A DNA stretch of 64,000 bases. It comes from Poecilobothrus nobilitatus (lineage: Eukaryota; Arthropoda; Insecta; Diptera; Dolichopodidae). The stretch covers positions 146,219,742-146,283,741 of the forward strand of contig OX352772.1 in the NCBI GenBank assembly GCA_947095535.1, given 5' to 3'. The first letter of the stretch is position 1. Every line of letters starts with the position of its first letter. The position numbers were made by a program, and so were the translations under genes. Of the stretch, positions 23,350 through 35,308 are shown piece by piece. The notes beneath the pieces are model-generated. The model was given only the letters and a program-made list of their open reading frames with translations. It did no database searches and was not told where the DNA came from.

Positions 23350-24135
23350 ACGTCCTATGGGGTATCATTCAAAAGGTCTTGGTGAGCTCTTCAACTTTTG
23401 TTTGGAAACCAGTGTTCTAGGCCGTCTTTCTTGGTCTCTCAGACCGTTTATAAGTCCTTAATATAAAAGTAAGCTGTATATTATCATGTGCGGTATCATA
23501 AAAAAGGTCTTGGAGAACTTAACAACTTTTGTTTCGCGACTTTGGTTTTAGGATACCCTGCTTTGGCCCAGAAAGCTTTTATAGCCCTTGATATAAAATC
23601 AGCTGTATATGAAAATGTGGGGTATCATTGAAAATATCCTGACGAGCTCTCCAACTTTAGTTTGGGGACCAGTATTCTAGGACGCCCTTCTTGGTCCCTG
23701 AGACCGTTTATAAGCCCTTAATATAAAAGTAAGCTGTATATTATAATGTGCAGTATCATTAAAAAGGTCTTGACGAATTTAACAACTTTTGTTTGGGGGC
23801 TCTGGTTTCTGGAGGCTCCGCTTGGCTTCAGAAAGCTTTTATAAGCCCTTGATATAAAATTCGCTGTATATGATTATGTGGAGTATCATTGAAAAGATCT
23901 TGGCGAGATCTTCAACTTTAGTTTGGAGACCTTTGTTCTACCACACCATGCTTGGTTTCTGAAACTGTTTATAAGCCCTTAATATAAAAGACAACGGTAT
24001 ATTATAATGTGGGGTATCATTAAAATGATCTTGACCAGCTCTACAACTTTTGTTTGTGGACCATAGTTCAAGACCAGGCTGTTGGAGGATGAGAGCGTTC
24101 ATGATCCCTTACTATAAAAATAAGTGATACAACGC
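23350..24135. repeat. About 130-bp satellite with alternating monomers
   Basis: The word GGTATCAT (or AGTATCAT) recurs at 23361, 23492, 23621, 23752, 23882 and 24013, spacings of 129-131 bp. Each monomer continues with AAAAGGTCTTG, CAACTTTTGTTTGG, TTTATAAGCCCTT and TATAAAA. Monomers alternate. One type has GAGACCGTTTATAAGCCC then AAAAGTAAGCTGTATATTA. The other has GAAAGCTTTTATAAGCCC then GATATAAAAT and GCTGTATATGA. This gives an approximately 261-bp dimeric higher-order unit, about three dimers long. The last monomer is more diverged. Confidence 0.85.
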
Positions 24136-24429
24136 TTTTTCAACATGATTTTTCATCATGCGATTTAATCATCTGTTTGACGCTCGCAATGCAAGCACAC
24201 ATTACTAGTTGAATTATATAAAATAAATTGTACTTTAAGAAATGTAAATAAGGAAAAATTAATAAAATAATTAATTTAAATATACAATAGTTTTTTATTT
24301 AGTAAATTAAAGCAATTATGTAAAGAGAAATTCTTATTAATTAAATAAAGAAAAAGTATAAATTTTATAAAAGTGTGTAACAATAATTTGTAATTAAACC
24401 AAGGTCTTAAATACATTGTTTTAATAATA

Positions 24430-24720
24430 GGTTTTGGCTTCATAATAGAGCTTCGATTAATTGGAGTGAGGTGATTGCGAAGAAAAATTTCATTATTATT
24501 TTAACTACCCACAAAACTTTCTGAAGTGAATATATGATTTTTGCGTTTCTTCATCATTAACTAGTTTTTTGCTTCTTCAGAGCTTAGTTCTACAAGATAT
24601 AATGCATTATTTTCAGGCTATCTGTTTTTTTTACTTCGGTAACCTTCAGGATATTTTCCACCTTAATATTCGCATCCATTTTCCTGGCTATGTTTAGAAC
24701 TATCTCTTTTGAATTTTATA
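24430..24720 (-). pseudogene. LINE ORF1 C-terminal domain relic
   Basis: The reverse strand reads NIKVENILKVTEVKK, later HFRKFCG, then NEIFLRNHLTPINRS, similar to IFLRNHFTPLQSKL at 11.4 kb and to the ORF1 tail at 19.7 kb. It is interrupted by several stops. Confidence 0.4.
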
Positions 24721-24859
24721 TTTCTTGTGAAAGTCCGGCAACTATTATATTTTTATTGTTTTTTTGTTGTTGCTGCATTTTTGTTTATTTTTTTTTTCAA
24801 ATCAATATTTTTGTTTTCGGATTTTTTATCCGAATTATCCGAAATTATTTAAACCGCCG

Positions 24860-25450
24860 CTAAACAAATTATTGGAACCCTGCTTTTGAATCCACTTTAA
24901 ATTCTCTTCCAATTATTTTTTTCCGATGCGACCTCCAAACGCTCACTACCCCAAATGTTGAAACCCAGATTTTGAATCCAACCGTAAAAATACCCGGAAT
25001 TATTTTTAACCATGTATATTTCATAAAAAAAGCATTTTACATAGGGTCACCACTAAACCCTCGCTAAGTCAATGCATTTCACATAGTGAGGGCCCCAAAA
25101 TTTTGCTAAACCAATTTTTGAAACCCAGATTTTGAATCCAATTATAAGATCCTTCACATTGTTATTCGATAAAAATTAAAAATTACAATTTCTTATTTTT
25201 TCTCTTTCTAAAAAAAAGAGATTTACCGTGATTTTTAAAAAAACAAGATTTTGATAAAACGAGATAAAACGACGAACATTGTTAGCGCTCAAATATCTTT
25301 CTTGTTAAAATTGTGCTAAAAATAAAAAAAAATTAAAAAAAATTGAAAAGCCGAGATTTTAAGAAACGATATTTTGGTAAAACGAGATTTTAAGAAACGA
25401 AATTTCAAAAGAACAAAAGAAATTTATTTTTTTTTTTAAACCTTAAAACT
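24860..25450 (-). repeat. Dispersed repeat with GATTTTGAATCCAA and GAGATTTTAAGAAACGA motifs
   Basis: Contains repeated TTTTGAATCCA (24888, 24970, 25130) and AACGAGATTTTAAGAAACGA iterations (about 25260-25410). The same two motifs occur in inverted orientation and reversed order at 30640-30960, so these are two copies of one element. No coding capacity. Confidence 0.6.
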
Positions 25451-26275
25451 GCAATTTATTTAAATTTATTTTGCGTTCTGCACTTTCGACACACTTTGCT
25501 TTATAGTAAGATTTCATTAGCGTTAAAATCATATTATAGGTATATATATATGTACATATGTATATGTATGTTGGAAACAAAAAATGTTACAGTACTTACT
25601 ACCTCTTGTGTTATTGCATAAACCTATCTCAAATAGAAATAACAACGACAACATAAACAAATGTTTGAATATCAAAAAATTTAAAAGGCCAAATGATGAG
25701 GATTTAAAACAAATTTTTAAAGAAACTTTTTATTTCTTGTGTTTCATTCACATTTTTTTTTTTTTTTTATATTATATCCCTTAATTTAAATTTAAATTTG
25801 TAACTGCCTAGGTATAAGTGCACAAAAGTGTTGTACAGTACATAAATGCATACTTAAACGCCGTTGACTTAACCGCGGTTTACTGTATACCAACTTTTTT
25901 TTTATGCAATATTTTTTGATTGATACATAATTGTATATATTTTTTTATAAGCGCTAGGGCTATCAATCGTCGACGTTAAGCAATCAGGTTTAAAATTTTT
26001 TGAAAACCTACATATAAAATATATTTTAAGGTAGTGTTGTAGTATAATAGTATTTCAATTAATATTTAGCTTTTTAAACATACGAACTTGTTATGAATAT
26101 CAGCATATGTAAATATGTATCTACATATTTATAGTAGTTTTTTAAAAAATCGGAATCTTCTATATTTAAAATCTTATAAAATAATTTTAGAAAGTTAATT
26201 TATTAATAAAATTAGTGTTCTTCATGTTTATTCTATTCATGTATGTTCTATATCTGATTTGTTTTAACCATTTTT
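25451..26275. other. AT-rich non-coding DNA
   Basis: Poly-T near 25754-25768 and ATATGTATATGTATG runs. A 66-codon frame at 25584 has no recognised homology. No gene supported. Confidence 0.45.
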
Positions 26276-27345
26276 ATGCCCGTACGATAGGATCGGGTAT
26301 AATAAAATTACTCCTCCGTTTGTAACACCTCGAAATAAGCGAGCTAGATATACCTTCAAAGGTATGGATCGGTTTTAGATCCCCACAACTTTTAGATCCA
26401 AACATTTTTTTTGAAATAGAGCTATGAAATTAACTGCTGATAGATCTCACAAAAATATTAATTTTATTTTTAATAACTTTTTTTGTAGCCCCACCCGTTA
26501 CGGAGCTACAGCTCCCCAAAGGTTCAAAAAAGCTCTATATTTAAATTGTTATACCACAAGTTGTATAAGGTATATCTTCATTATGAAAACGCCAAACGAT
26601 TACTACTTTTATTAGCTTTAAAAGTATATATACAATAAATATATATTTGTGACATACGGTGTCTTAATTTACCGTTATGCGAAACTCAAATTTTGCAAAA
26701 TCCTTTAACCCTTCTATCGTCTAAACGGTTTAAGTTGGAAACTTGAAATTTTGACAGAAGCTAGATCTTTGAAAATAAGTATGAGTCATTTCAGAAATTT
26801 GTTTTGTATCACCCCCCGTTTAGGAGCTGTAAGGAGTCAAAAACTGAAAATTTCCAATTTTTAAACACCTGTAACTTGAACACCTGTTAAAATTTTTTTG
26901 AAGTAATACACAAAAATTAAAGCTTCAGCATTATACTCTTAATTCTGTTAACAACTTTTTTTAATAATATAGGGTTACTTTATAATTGACGAAAGTGTTA
27001 CTTGATTTTTTCAAATTTTCTAACAAATTTCTTCAACAAATTTTTTGCATTTATTTTACTCGATAATTTGAAATTGTTGAGGATATAATGCGTAGTACAA
27101 AAAAATGTAAATAAATAAACAACAACATAAATAACGGTTGCTTGAAGAATTTTTATTTATATGATATTGATATACATACTTATATAATATCATGTTTATT
27201 TACATATCGTATATGCCACTAGTGAGTGAATGATAAGAGTATATATGTATACTATATAGTGCCGTATTTACATACATATATGTATTTTATTGTACTTATA
27301 AGAAATTATTCTGTCAATGAAATATTTAAATATAATATAATATAA
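26276..27345 (+). mobile_element. Interspersed repeat family T, copy 3 (right end lost)
   Basis: Begins ATGCCCGTACGATAGGATC and follows copy 2 closely through ACTCCTCCGTTTGTAACACC, CTTCAAAGGTATGGATCGG, AAAGCTCTATATTTAAATTG and AATGCGTAGTACAAAAAAAT. Similarity ends around 27345 without the closing inverted repeat. It also lacks the GTCGATTGAGCC core, where a small internal deletion follows GGATCGG. Confidence 0.7.
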
Positions 27346-27950
27346 TATGTATGTAGCAGTGGTAGTAAAAAGTAATATTTTGTCTGTTGGGGAAGGTTAT
27401 TTATGCTTCTAAATCGGGGAATTCCGAAAGAGTTTTTAGGTGACAGAACTTTGTTTTAACTTTTAATTAAAAAATAATAATAAAAAAACAAAAAGTGAAT
27501 AATTTTCACGGAAATATTTTGAAAAAAACATAGAAATATATCTTGAATTCAAAGTAAGTAATTTTTGTTTTTTCATTTTGTGTAATAAGCATTTAAATGA
27601 CGTTGTACTCGTTTAACTACAATAGGTCAAACCATATAAAATTTTAGCTGTTATTTTTTTCGGTTTTTTTTTTTAGCTGCTCTTTGTCTTACATTTTTCA
27701 AAAAAATAAGTATGTTTATATATTATATGTGTTATATATATGTATTGTTTTAAAAGTGCGTTGAGAGCGATAGCGCTTTATATATATATATATATTGTAT
27801 ATAAACATAAAACTGATATGCATGCTGATATTTTATATGTTTGAAAAATATAGGCCGCCTACTAAAAGAATTGATTTGCTTTTGTTCCGAATCAGAATTT
27901 TTCTTTTATTATGCGCATCTTCTGAGAAATAAAAGAATGATGTTATTTTT
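27346..27950. other. Non-coding DNA upstream of the piggyBac relic
   Basis: Contains a (TA)n microsatellite at about 27779-27797. It probably includes the 5' part of the piggyBac element, but its terminal inverted repeat was not identified. Confidence 0.4.
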
Positions 27951-29642
27951 TTGTTTTATTTTCGAATCAGTATGGAAAAAAGGATTTTTAAAGGAAAAGA
28001 AGAGTGGAAAGGACTCGAGCAAGCTGTGAATTTTATCATATCAGAAGATTTCGACGAGGAGGTTAATTTAGTTATAATTCCACCTGATCCTGATGCTCTT
28101 ACGGATAATGAAGAGTTTGATGACAATAATTTATTTGACAATAATTTTCCTTCAGAAGTACGAGGCTCAATTGAAATATTTAGATATAGCGCAACTGAAA
28201 AAAACGAAGAACCACCTAGAAAAAAGCATAAAGAGAGATCTGTACAATCTTCTGTTTGGCGTAAGCTATTGCCATTATACTCATCGTTTGAGTCATTTGG
28301 AAATGGTGCAAATAACAGAAAGACAGAACTGATCAATAAAATAAAACATTTGAATCCCATTCAAATTTTTGAAAAGTTTTCTGATAGTGAAGTGATGGAA
28401 TATATTGTGGTGCAAACAAAATTATACGCTAGACAGCAGAATAATCATGACTTTAATTTGACTAATTATGAATTACGACAATTTTTCGGTATACTACGTC
28501 TAAGCGGATATCATCAACTTCCACGGAAACGTTTGTACTGGTCAAATGATGAAAATTTAGGACTTAAATGTGTATATAGTTGTATGAGCCGAAATAGGTT
28601 CCAAGAAATAAAAAAATTTTTACATTTAAATGATAATACGAATGCTGCAGGTAACTCCGACAAGATGTTTAAACTTAGAGCTCTTATGGATTTTATGAAC
28701 AAAAAATTTATCCAATTTGGGATTTTCAGTGAAAATTTTTCAATAGATGAGTCGATGGTTAGATATTACGGAAGACACTCGAGCAAGTAATTTATCTGTG
28801 GAAAACCTATTCGTTTTGGTTTTAAAAATTGGGTATTAGCTAGTTTTTATGGTTATTGCTTCAAATTCGACACATATAGTGGAAAATCGAGAAATATTAG
28901 TATATTTATAACACACATAGTATATTTTGATAACTTTTTTCCAAATTTTAAGCTACTCAATGATTTAAAGGAAAAATAATTTCGCGTCACAGGTACTATT
29001 GGACAAAATCGGTTTCAAAAATGTCCGCTCCTGGAGCCCAAAATCATGAGCAAAAAGCCCCGAGGAGAGTATGACTATCGTTTTGATGAAAAAAACGAAA
29101 TTCTGTTCGTTAACTAGAAAGATAATAGCATTGTGACAATGGCTACTAACTTTTCTAATTCGAACCATTGAAACAAGTGAAAAGATGGTGTGCTGAGCAG
29201 AAAAAGAAAGTTAACGTCCCACAACCACTTCTATTTGCTGAGTTTAACAGCGGCATGGGTGGGGTCGATTTACTTGATCAGTCCATAAATTTATATAGAA
29301 TAAAAATACGCAGAAAAAGTATTGGTGGATCTTATTTACTAATATTATCGATATGGCCATTAAAAACGCCTGGAAGCTACACATGCTAACTGCTGATACC
29401 AAACTAGATCAGCCACATTTTACCAGAATTATCACTAAGTATTATTTGAAAAGCCAATCAGCATCGAACATCTAAAGAGGACCCTCTAGTTAAATGATTA
29501 CTTTGGCAGGAGATAATGTTGAGCACTTTCCAGAAAGAATTGAAAAGCTCTATTTACTCTTCGAGATTTCGTTGGCGCTGCAGAAAATGTATAAAAACAC
29601 TGTGTGTTGAAAAAAATTGTTTTGCAATGTCTCATTCAATAT
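27951..29642 (+). pseudogene. piggyBac-type transposase relic
   Basis: The first 279 codons are open, with an acidic N-terminus, a PPRKKHKER basic patch, then YELRQFFGILRLSGYH, RKRLYWSNDE and FSIDESMVRYYGRHS (first catalytic Asp). A TAA at 28788-28790 interrupts, but the frame continues with GKPIRFGFKNWVLASFYGY. Further on are HIVYFDNFF (second Asp, about 28925), PRGEYDYRFDEKN and KDNSIVTMATN (third Asp, preceded by TAG where Trp is normal). Then come QVKRWCAEQKKKVNVPQP and GMGGVDLLDQ, and a C-terminal cysteine-rich finger CRKC...CVEKNC near 29577-29625. Sequence between the first and second Asp is shortened. All three acids survive, but stops, shifts and a deletion inactivate it. Confidence 0.85.
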
Positions 29643-30639
29643 AAAAAAAATTATATGTTTGTATCCATTGTACTCAATTGTGTACATAGCTATAAATTCT
29701 TTGAACAATAAATTTTTAAAAATCAAACAACGGAATTTTTTTTTTAACCTTCCTATAACTATAAAACAAAATGAAATTCCAAAAATTTCCCTACAGTTTA
29801 GTGTTAGGTTCATATGGATTAAATTAAGAGTGAAGAAAACCCTAAAACATAAAACTCGATATATCTCCAAAACTACCGCGTCTACAAACACCGTTTTAAT
29901 TTTTCTGACTCCGGAGCTCCGTTACCCTTAAAATAATATATCATTTATCAAAATAGAACTTCTACTTTTCGCGTAATCTCTAAACATAAATTTGGGCTTT
30001 CGAAATGCTATATATATCGTATGTATGTAGATACTTCTACTTCTACAGATATTTACTTTGAAATTTGAATGCGATGAATAGATATTATTAATAGATTTTG
30101 AATGTTTACATTCAATTGATGAGTGTATATTAGAATTTGATGATAGATGTGTATCGGCAAAGACAATAAATGAATAAAGCATTCCATGTAGCACCTAAAA
30201 AAGTAATAATACAATAAATTCCGCAGTAGTTTAGCGACATCCATCGCTCACATCTTAAACCAAATTTATTGAACGGCTACCAGCGTTACATACAATTTTA
30301 AAGTTTTTGTGTAGGTATGTTTGTTATATGTATGTTTTTATATTCTTATTCAATATTATGTAACGATTAATATTAATATTAACTACCTAGTAACGAAAAT
30401 ATATAGAAAAAAATCAAAAATATTAGAAATATATAGCATATTAATGAACGGCCTTTTCCTTGGTATTATCTATTAATGAAAATGGATAGAAGAAATCAAA
30501 ATAATTTATTTTAAAAAGATAATATTCATTGGTCGGTATTCTTGAATTTTATGATTGGTTTTTGCTCTTCTTTTTCTTGTATGCAAATAAGGATTTCGCG
30601 GCTAAAGAATATACATACATACATATGTACATGGGAGCG
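29643..30639. other. Non-coding DNA
   Basis: Contains ATATCTCCAAAACTACCGCG (within 29859-29887), exactly repeated at 33163-33191. Overlapping open frames here show no homology. No gene supported. Confidence 0.45.
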
Positions 30640-30960
30640 CTACAAATGCTCGTATCTCAAAATCTCATTTTTTAAAATCTCGTTTCTTAAAATCTCGTTT
30701 TATCAATATCTCGTCTTTTAAAATCTCGTTTCTTTAAAAGTCGCAGTAAATCTCGTTTTTGTTTAAAAAATAAAGAAAAATAAGAAATTCTAATTCTTAA
30801 TTTTTATCGAATAATAATAGGACGGATTCTAGATTGGATTCAAAACCAGGTGTTTACGTTTTTTCCAGCAAATGCATATATATGTAGACGTGGAGATTTT
30901 GAATTATAATGGATTTTAGAGTTGGATTCGAAAACATATTTCATCCAAAATGTTGAAAAC
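30640..30960 (+). repeat. AAAATCTCGTTTCTT minisatellite plus GTTGGATTC motifs
   Basis: AAAATCTCGTTT-type units recur about six times at 30657-30760 with 15-17 bp spacing. They are followed by ATTGGATTCAAAACCAGG (about 30833) and TTTAGAGTTGGATTCGAAAAC (about 30912). It is the inverted counterpart of 24860-25450. Confidence 0.65.
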
Positions 30961-31975
30961 GATTTACTGAAACAAAATTTGAAGCTGTAAAGAAAAATAT
31001 AAAGAATCAAAATATATTATATTTATTTTTTACAAATGTTGAATACTTAACATTTTATGTCTTATATCAAATTCTTTAACATTTTTATTAAAATTAAAAT
31101 TATTCATTATTAAATTATGAATTCTAGCTCTAATATATAATTTGATAAAAAAAGATTTGTTACATTTATTATTACAGTCATAATTAAAATCAGTTTTTAA
31201 ACACTCATATGATTTATATTCTAAATTTTTTTCTGTACTAATTTCACTAAAATATTTAATAAATTTATTTTCTAAAATATCTAAATAATATCGACATAAA
31301 ATTTTTAGGAGGTCTGATTAAAATAAATTTTTCATATTCAAATTTCAATAAAGAATTTAAAACCCTTTCGATTATTACTTTTTATCACTATTTTAATGAA
31401 TAAAATAAAACAAAGTTGGGCCTTTATACATTACGATTCAATTTCAAATATTTCTATACTTTGTATTATAACAATACATAAACATAGAAACAAAGTTGCG
31501 CCCAAAGATTATCTATTACAATAAGATAAGCCAATCTCACCACGTGACCAAATTTTTTTTATGATACTCGAAAAAATAAAAAAAGCAACTAAATTGAAAG
31601 AAATAGATAGTAATAAGATTTTATCATGTGAAAAGAAGACAAAAAACTAATACAAAACGATTTGGCATATGAAATCTCATTATACAGCAAAGTGCCTCGA
31701 AAGTGTAAAACGCAAAATAAATATAAATAAATTGTAGTTTAAAATAATTTTTTTCACTTAATATTTTATGTTTATATCAAATTCTTTAACATTTTTATTA
31801 AAGTTTTTATTAAATTATGAATTCTGACTCTAATATACTCTTTTCATTTCAAATTTGTCCTTTTTAACATTATATTTTAGTCTTTTTTCAAAATCAAATT
31901 TGTCAAATTTTCAGGACGAGAGTGACGTAATGAATTGACATCTATATTTATTTTGATCTTACATTAAATATTATA
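30961..31975. other. AT-rich non-coding DNA with a local direct duplication
   Basis: TATCAAATTCTTTAACATTT followed by TTATTAAA and TTAAATTATGAATTCT occurs at about 31064-31125 and again at about 31776-31830. No gene seen. Confidence 0.45.
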
Positions 31976-32606
31976 ATGCCAAAGACATACTACAAAAATT
32001 AATGATCATTAAGCAAAAGTTTAACTGTTATAATTTTGCGCTTACAGACTTAAACTTTTTAATGATCATTAAGTCCTATGAGTTATATATAGGTGTTATT
32101 GCTCCATTTAATTTACCATATTAATGACAGTAAAATGGCTGACGTTAAGAAAATATTGTTATTATTGTTAAAATATGAAAATGAGAAAAAACAAAATTAA
32201 TAAAAAAATTTTTAAAGAAAGAAAAAAGTTTAAAAAAGTTGGTTTAAGTAATTAACATAACAAAAATCGTTTTTCTGACTTTTTAATAAAAATACTTGTA
32301 TACAATCAGAAATTTTAATGGAAAAATTTTTCTTTTATTTTTATTTAAAATTTAAATTTTAAAATGTCAAAAGTTAAAACGAATAAAAACTAAATTAAAA
32401 TTATTATTAAAACTAGGTAAATTATTAGACATTTTCAACTTTTTTTTCCGCAATACATGTCTCTATTGAAATATTAATTATCTTTTAATTGCTAAATACG
32501 GGATAAGACCAAAATTCACCTTAATTCCGGGATGAAATTTAATTACGAAATATTTTACGATCAAAAACCTTACTGATCATTAATTTTCGTACTCTGCCTT
32601 TGGCAT
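31976..32606. mobile_element. MITE with about 38-bp terminal inverted repeats
   Basis: The left end starts ATGCCAAAGACATACTAC and continues AAAATTAATGATCATTAAG. The reverse complement of the right end reads ATGCCAAAGGCAGAGTACG and continues AAAATTAATGATCAGTAAG. Length is about 631 bp. A third AATGATCATTAAGTCC block lies inside (about 32062). No coding capacity. A target-site duplication was not certain. Confidence 0.75.
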
Positions 32607-32929
32607 AAGTTTGTAAAATCTATAAAATATAATAATAAAAATTTTATTGCAATTATAATGTGAACAAATTAAAATTGTAATAAAGTTTAAAAATATAATG
32701 AAACAAAAAAAAAATTTAATTTACTCTTATGTTATTTTGGTTCAAAATATGTTTTGGCCGGTACCCATGTGAATAAAACGAACACAATCTACATTTAAGT
32801 ATGTTGATGTTGAACTAAAGGGTCTTTCAAATTGAGTTTTTAAAAGTAGACGCCTGTGTAACACACTTCAAACATTGAACGCACCCAAATTATATGTCAT
32901 TTTGGCAGTTGAAGGTTTGCCATTTTTAA

Positions 32930-33540
32930 AAATGGAGTCGAATACATACAACAACGTGTTGAAATTATTGAATTATTGTATGATAATGGTCGTTCTGTAA
33001 CAAATGTATTTCGCAAATTACGCGATGTGTATGGTCGACATAATCGTCCAACTGAGCAACAATGTCATTTTGGCAGTTGAAGGTTTGCCATATAAATGTC
33101 ATTTTTCGAAAATGATGCTGGAAGAGCCATAACCGTTAACGGTTAACAAATTCCAATCATTTATATATCTCCAAAACTACCGCGTCTACAATACTACAAT
33201 ACGTCTACAGTACCAGATATCGCGACATAAACACAACATTTTTATGACCAAAACTGGAAAATATTGGTACTGAGGATATGCGGTTCCAACAAGATGGGGC
33301 TACGTGTCATACAGCTAGAGAAACACTGCAATTACTGCAAACAAAGTGTTTCCAGACTGTGTTATTTCCAGATTCGGTGACGTGAATTGGTCTTCAAAAT
33401 CCTGCGATTTGACACCGTTAGACTTCTTTCTCTGGGGCTATATGAAAAGACAGGTCTACAAGAATATTGAAAGCAGAAATTGTTCGAGTTATTGGTTAGA
33501 TAGAGACGCAACTATGCCAGAATGTGACCAAACATTTTGA
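32930..33540 (+). pseudogene. Mariner-type transposase, internally deleted
   Basis: The N-terminal piece (about 32940-33062) shows QQRVEIIELLYDNGRSV and FRKLRDVYGRHNRPTEQQ. A foreign or rearranged stretch (33063-33230) replaces the middle, including a second copy of TGTCATTTTGGCAGTTGAAG. The C-terminal piece shows MRFQQDGATCHTARETLQLL, with the QDGA catalytic Asp, and then, after a shift, the 64-codon frame at 33346-33540 with RFGDVNWSSKSCDLTPLDFF and LWGYMKRQVYKN, which includes the last catalytic acid. Not functional. Confidence 0.8.
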
Positions 33541-33616
33541 AAAAAGAATCAGGTACTGTAGAGACGCAAGAGGTGGTCACATGGTAGATGTCATCTTCAG
33601 AGTATAAATGGAAAAC

Positions 33617-33622
33617 ATTGTA
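33617..33622. repeat. Left 6-bp target-site duplication of the Polinton (ATTGTA)
   Basis: ATTGTA immediately precedes AGTAGGTAAAGAGG. The identical hexamer follows the other end at 55500-55505. Six-bp duplications are characteristic of Polintons/Mavericks. Confidence 0.9.
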
Positions 33623-34566
33623 AGTAGGTAAAGAGGCAGTTTGTCATGGGAAAAAATCATGCCATATCGCACCGATATCGCATGACCTACATGTTGATTG
33701 ATGGGTTAATTATTGGTCATTCTTGGTTAGTAGGTCAAAAACTTGTTTTGATTGTTTCGGTTTTGGTTGCAAGATAGGTTATAAGTGTGGGTTGATAACT
33801 TATAAGTTCCAAGTGGTTGTATAGTAGGAAGTGAAGGTTGTTGGTACTGTGGAAGTTGTCAGGCAAAGTTAATGAACTGAATAAGTTTAGGATAATTAGG
33901 TTTTTTAAAAAAAATTGATTGGTACTGTTTAATAGAATATCATACAAATAGTAAGAAAATAATTTTTTTTTCAAGTCAAATAAATTTTTTTATTTTTTCT
34001 TCGCATGCTTAATAAAATATATGTATGTAGGTAAAACTAGATATAAAAGAATCGAAAAAAACTTGATTTTATTATTGCACAAAAATATTCATAGATACTT
34101 TTGAATATCAAGATGAACAATAATAAAATAAAAACGAAACGTAAACAAGAAGTACAAAGTGTATTTCATTTTTAGTTTTGTGTTATTAAAAGAAGATTAA
34201 TTATTAAAAGTTGTTATTATAGTTTTAAAGTTGCAAAAATAAAAATAAGAAAAATATGTTATTTTTAGAATATGTGTTGTTTTTCATTGTACTATATTTT
34301 GTTGTAAATTGTTGTAATACCTTGAACAATTAAGACTTATGTATAATAAGTATGTACACATGTACTTTAAAAATCTTTTTCATTCTTTTAATTTCTGTTT
34401 ACCTGGTGTAAAATAAATTGTAAAAACTAGCTTGACTCTTTCAAACAATTTAAAAGCTTATGAATGCAAATGCTAAAAAAAAAATTATGGAATTATTCTG
34501 TATGTCTGTTATGTAAGATCTCTTTTTCTATTCTATAAGAACATTGAGAAAATAACCGGAAATCTT
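33623..34566 (+). repeat. Left terminal inverted repeat of the Polinton
   Basis: About 944 bp. Its reverse complement matches 54544-55499 from tip to the inner edge at GGTTATTTTCTCAATG, with occasional substitutions and small indels. A 79-codon chance frame inside is identical in both arms, showing how similar they are. The outermost bases are AG, as in other Polintons. Confidence 0.92.
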
Positions 34567-35308
34567 AAATTTAAAGAGAAAAACAAAAAAAATGTAGATT
34601 TACTGGGTAACCTGTTTTTCTGCTGACATAAAGAAATAAGATTGAAAAACAATTGATGCGATTTAGAAGTGTACCTATAACTATTTGCGGATTTTGTCTT
34701 CCTTCTTTATTTAAAGAAGAAAAAGGAAACAAAAACCATTAATTATATTTTTTATTTTTATTGGTTTTGTTCATGAAAAAAGTGATTGAAAAAATAATTA
34801 AAAAGAAGACAAACGAGAATTCGAAAATGCGTAAGATACTTACTTATTAGCTTTATTTTATGTTGTGTTATCTGCATGGAAAAAATAAGTTCAAAGTCAG
34901 GTTAATCACTTTTGGTACCTATTTTGAAAACATAAGAATATAAAAATAAAAACAAATTTATTTACATGTTTAAAATAATTTTTATTTAGCATAAAATCTA
35001 TATAATAAATTTGTTGATAAGGTGACCTAGAACTTTTATAAGAAAAAAGAATTTTATTAATTTTGCTTGGTTTATTTGTATTTTCTCATAGTTTCTCAAG
35101 TGAAATTTTCATCTCAATGAAATTTAAAAATACCCATTTTATTTCCCTCAATCTGAAAGATAATTTAACTAAAAACAAAAATGTTTCATTGTTTGTTTAA
35201 CTTTTTATTTTACTCTATTTGTATTTTAAAAATGATTAATTATTTATCAAAAAATGTAAATTGAAATAAATTAAAAATAAAATTTAAAATTAAAATTAAA
35301 ATAAATTG
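34567..35308. other. Polinton left subterminal region, non-coding
   Basis: AT-rich sequence between the TIR and the first gene. No coding similarity seen. It contains an AAAATTAAAATTAAAAT iteration just downstream of the polyQ gene stop. Confidence 0.5.

Noticed and set aside
23221..24135. Possible coding sequence upstream of and within the satellite
   Set aside because: Beyond the short KAFDRVW match there is no continuous frame, and the rest is explained by 130-bp monomers.
29550..30244. Several overlapping frames on both strands
   Set aside because: Low-complexity AT-rich translations with no shared motif, no homology inside the window and no supporting context.
24860..30960. CRISPR-like array suggested by repeated AAAATCTCGTTT units
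   Set aside because: Units are 15-17 bp and nearly contiguous without unique spacers, and the context is a eukaryotic repeat; it is a minisatellite.
33735..33974. 79-codon frame, identical at 55148-55387 and 61417-61656
   Set aside because: Identity is explained by the Polinton terminal inverted repeat and the tandem duplication. The frame is low-complexity, lies close to the TIR tip and has no recognisable domain, so repetition is not evidence of coding.
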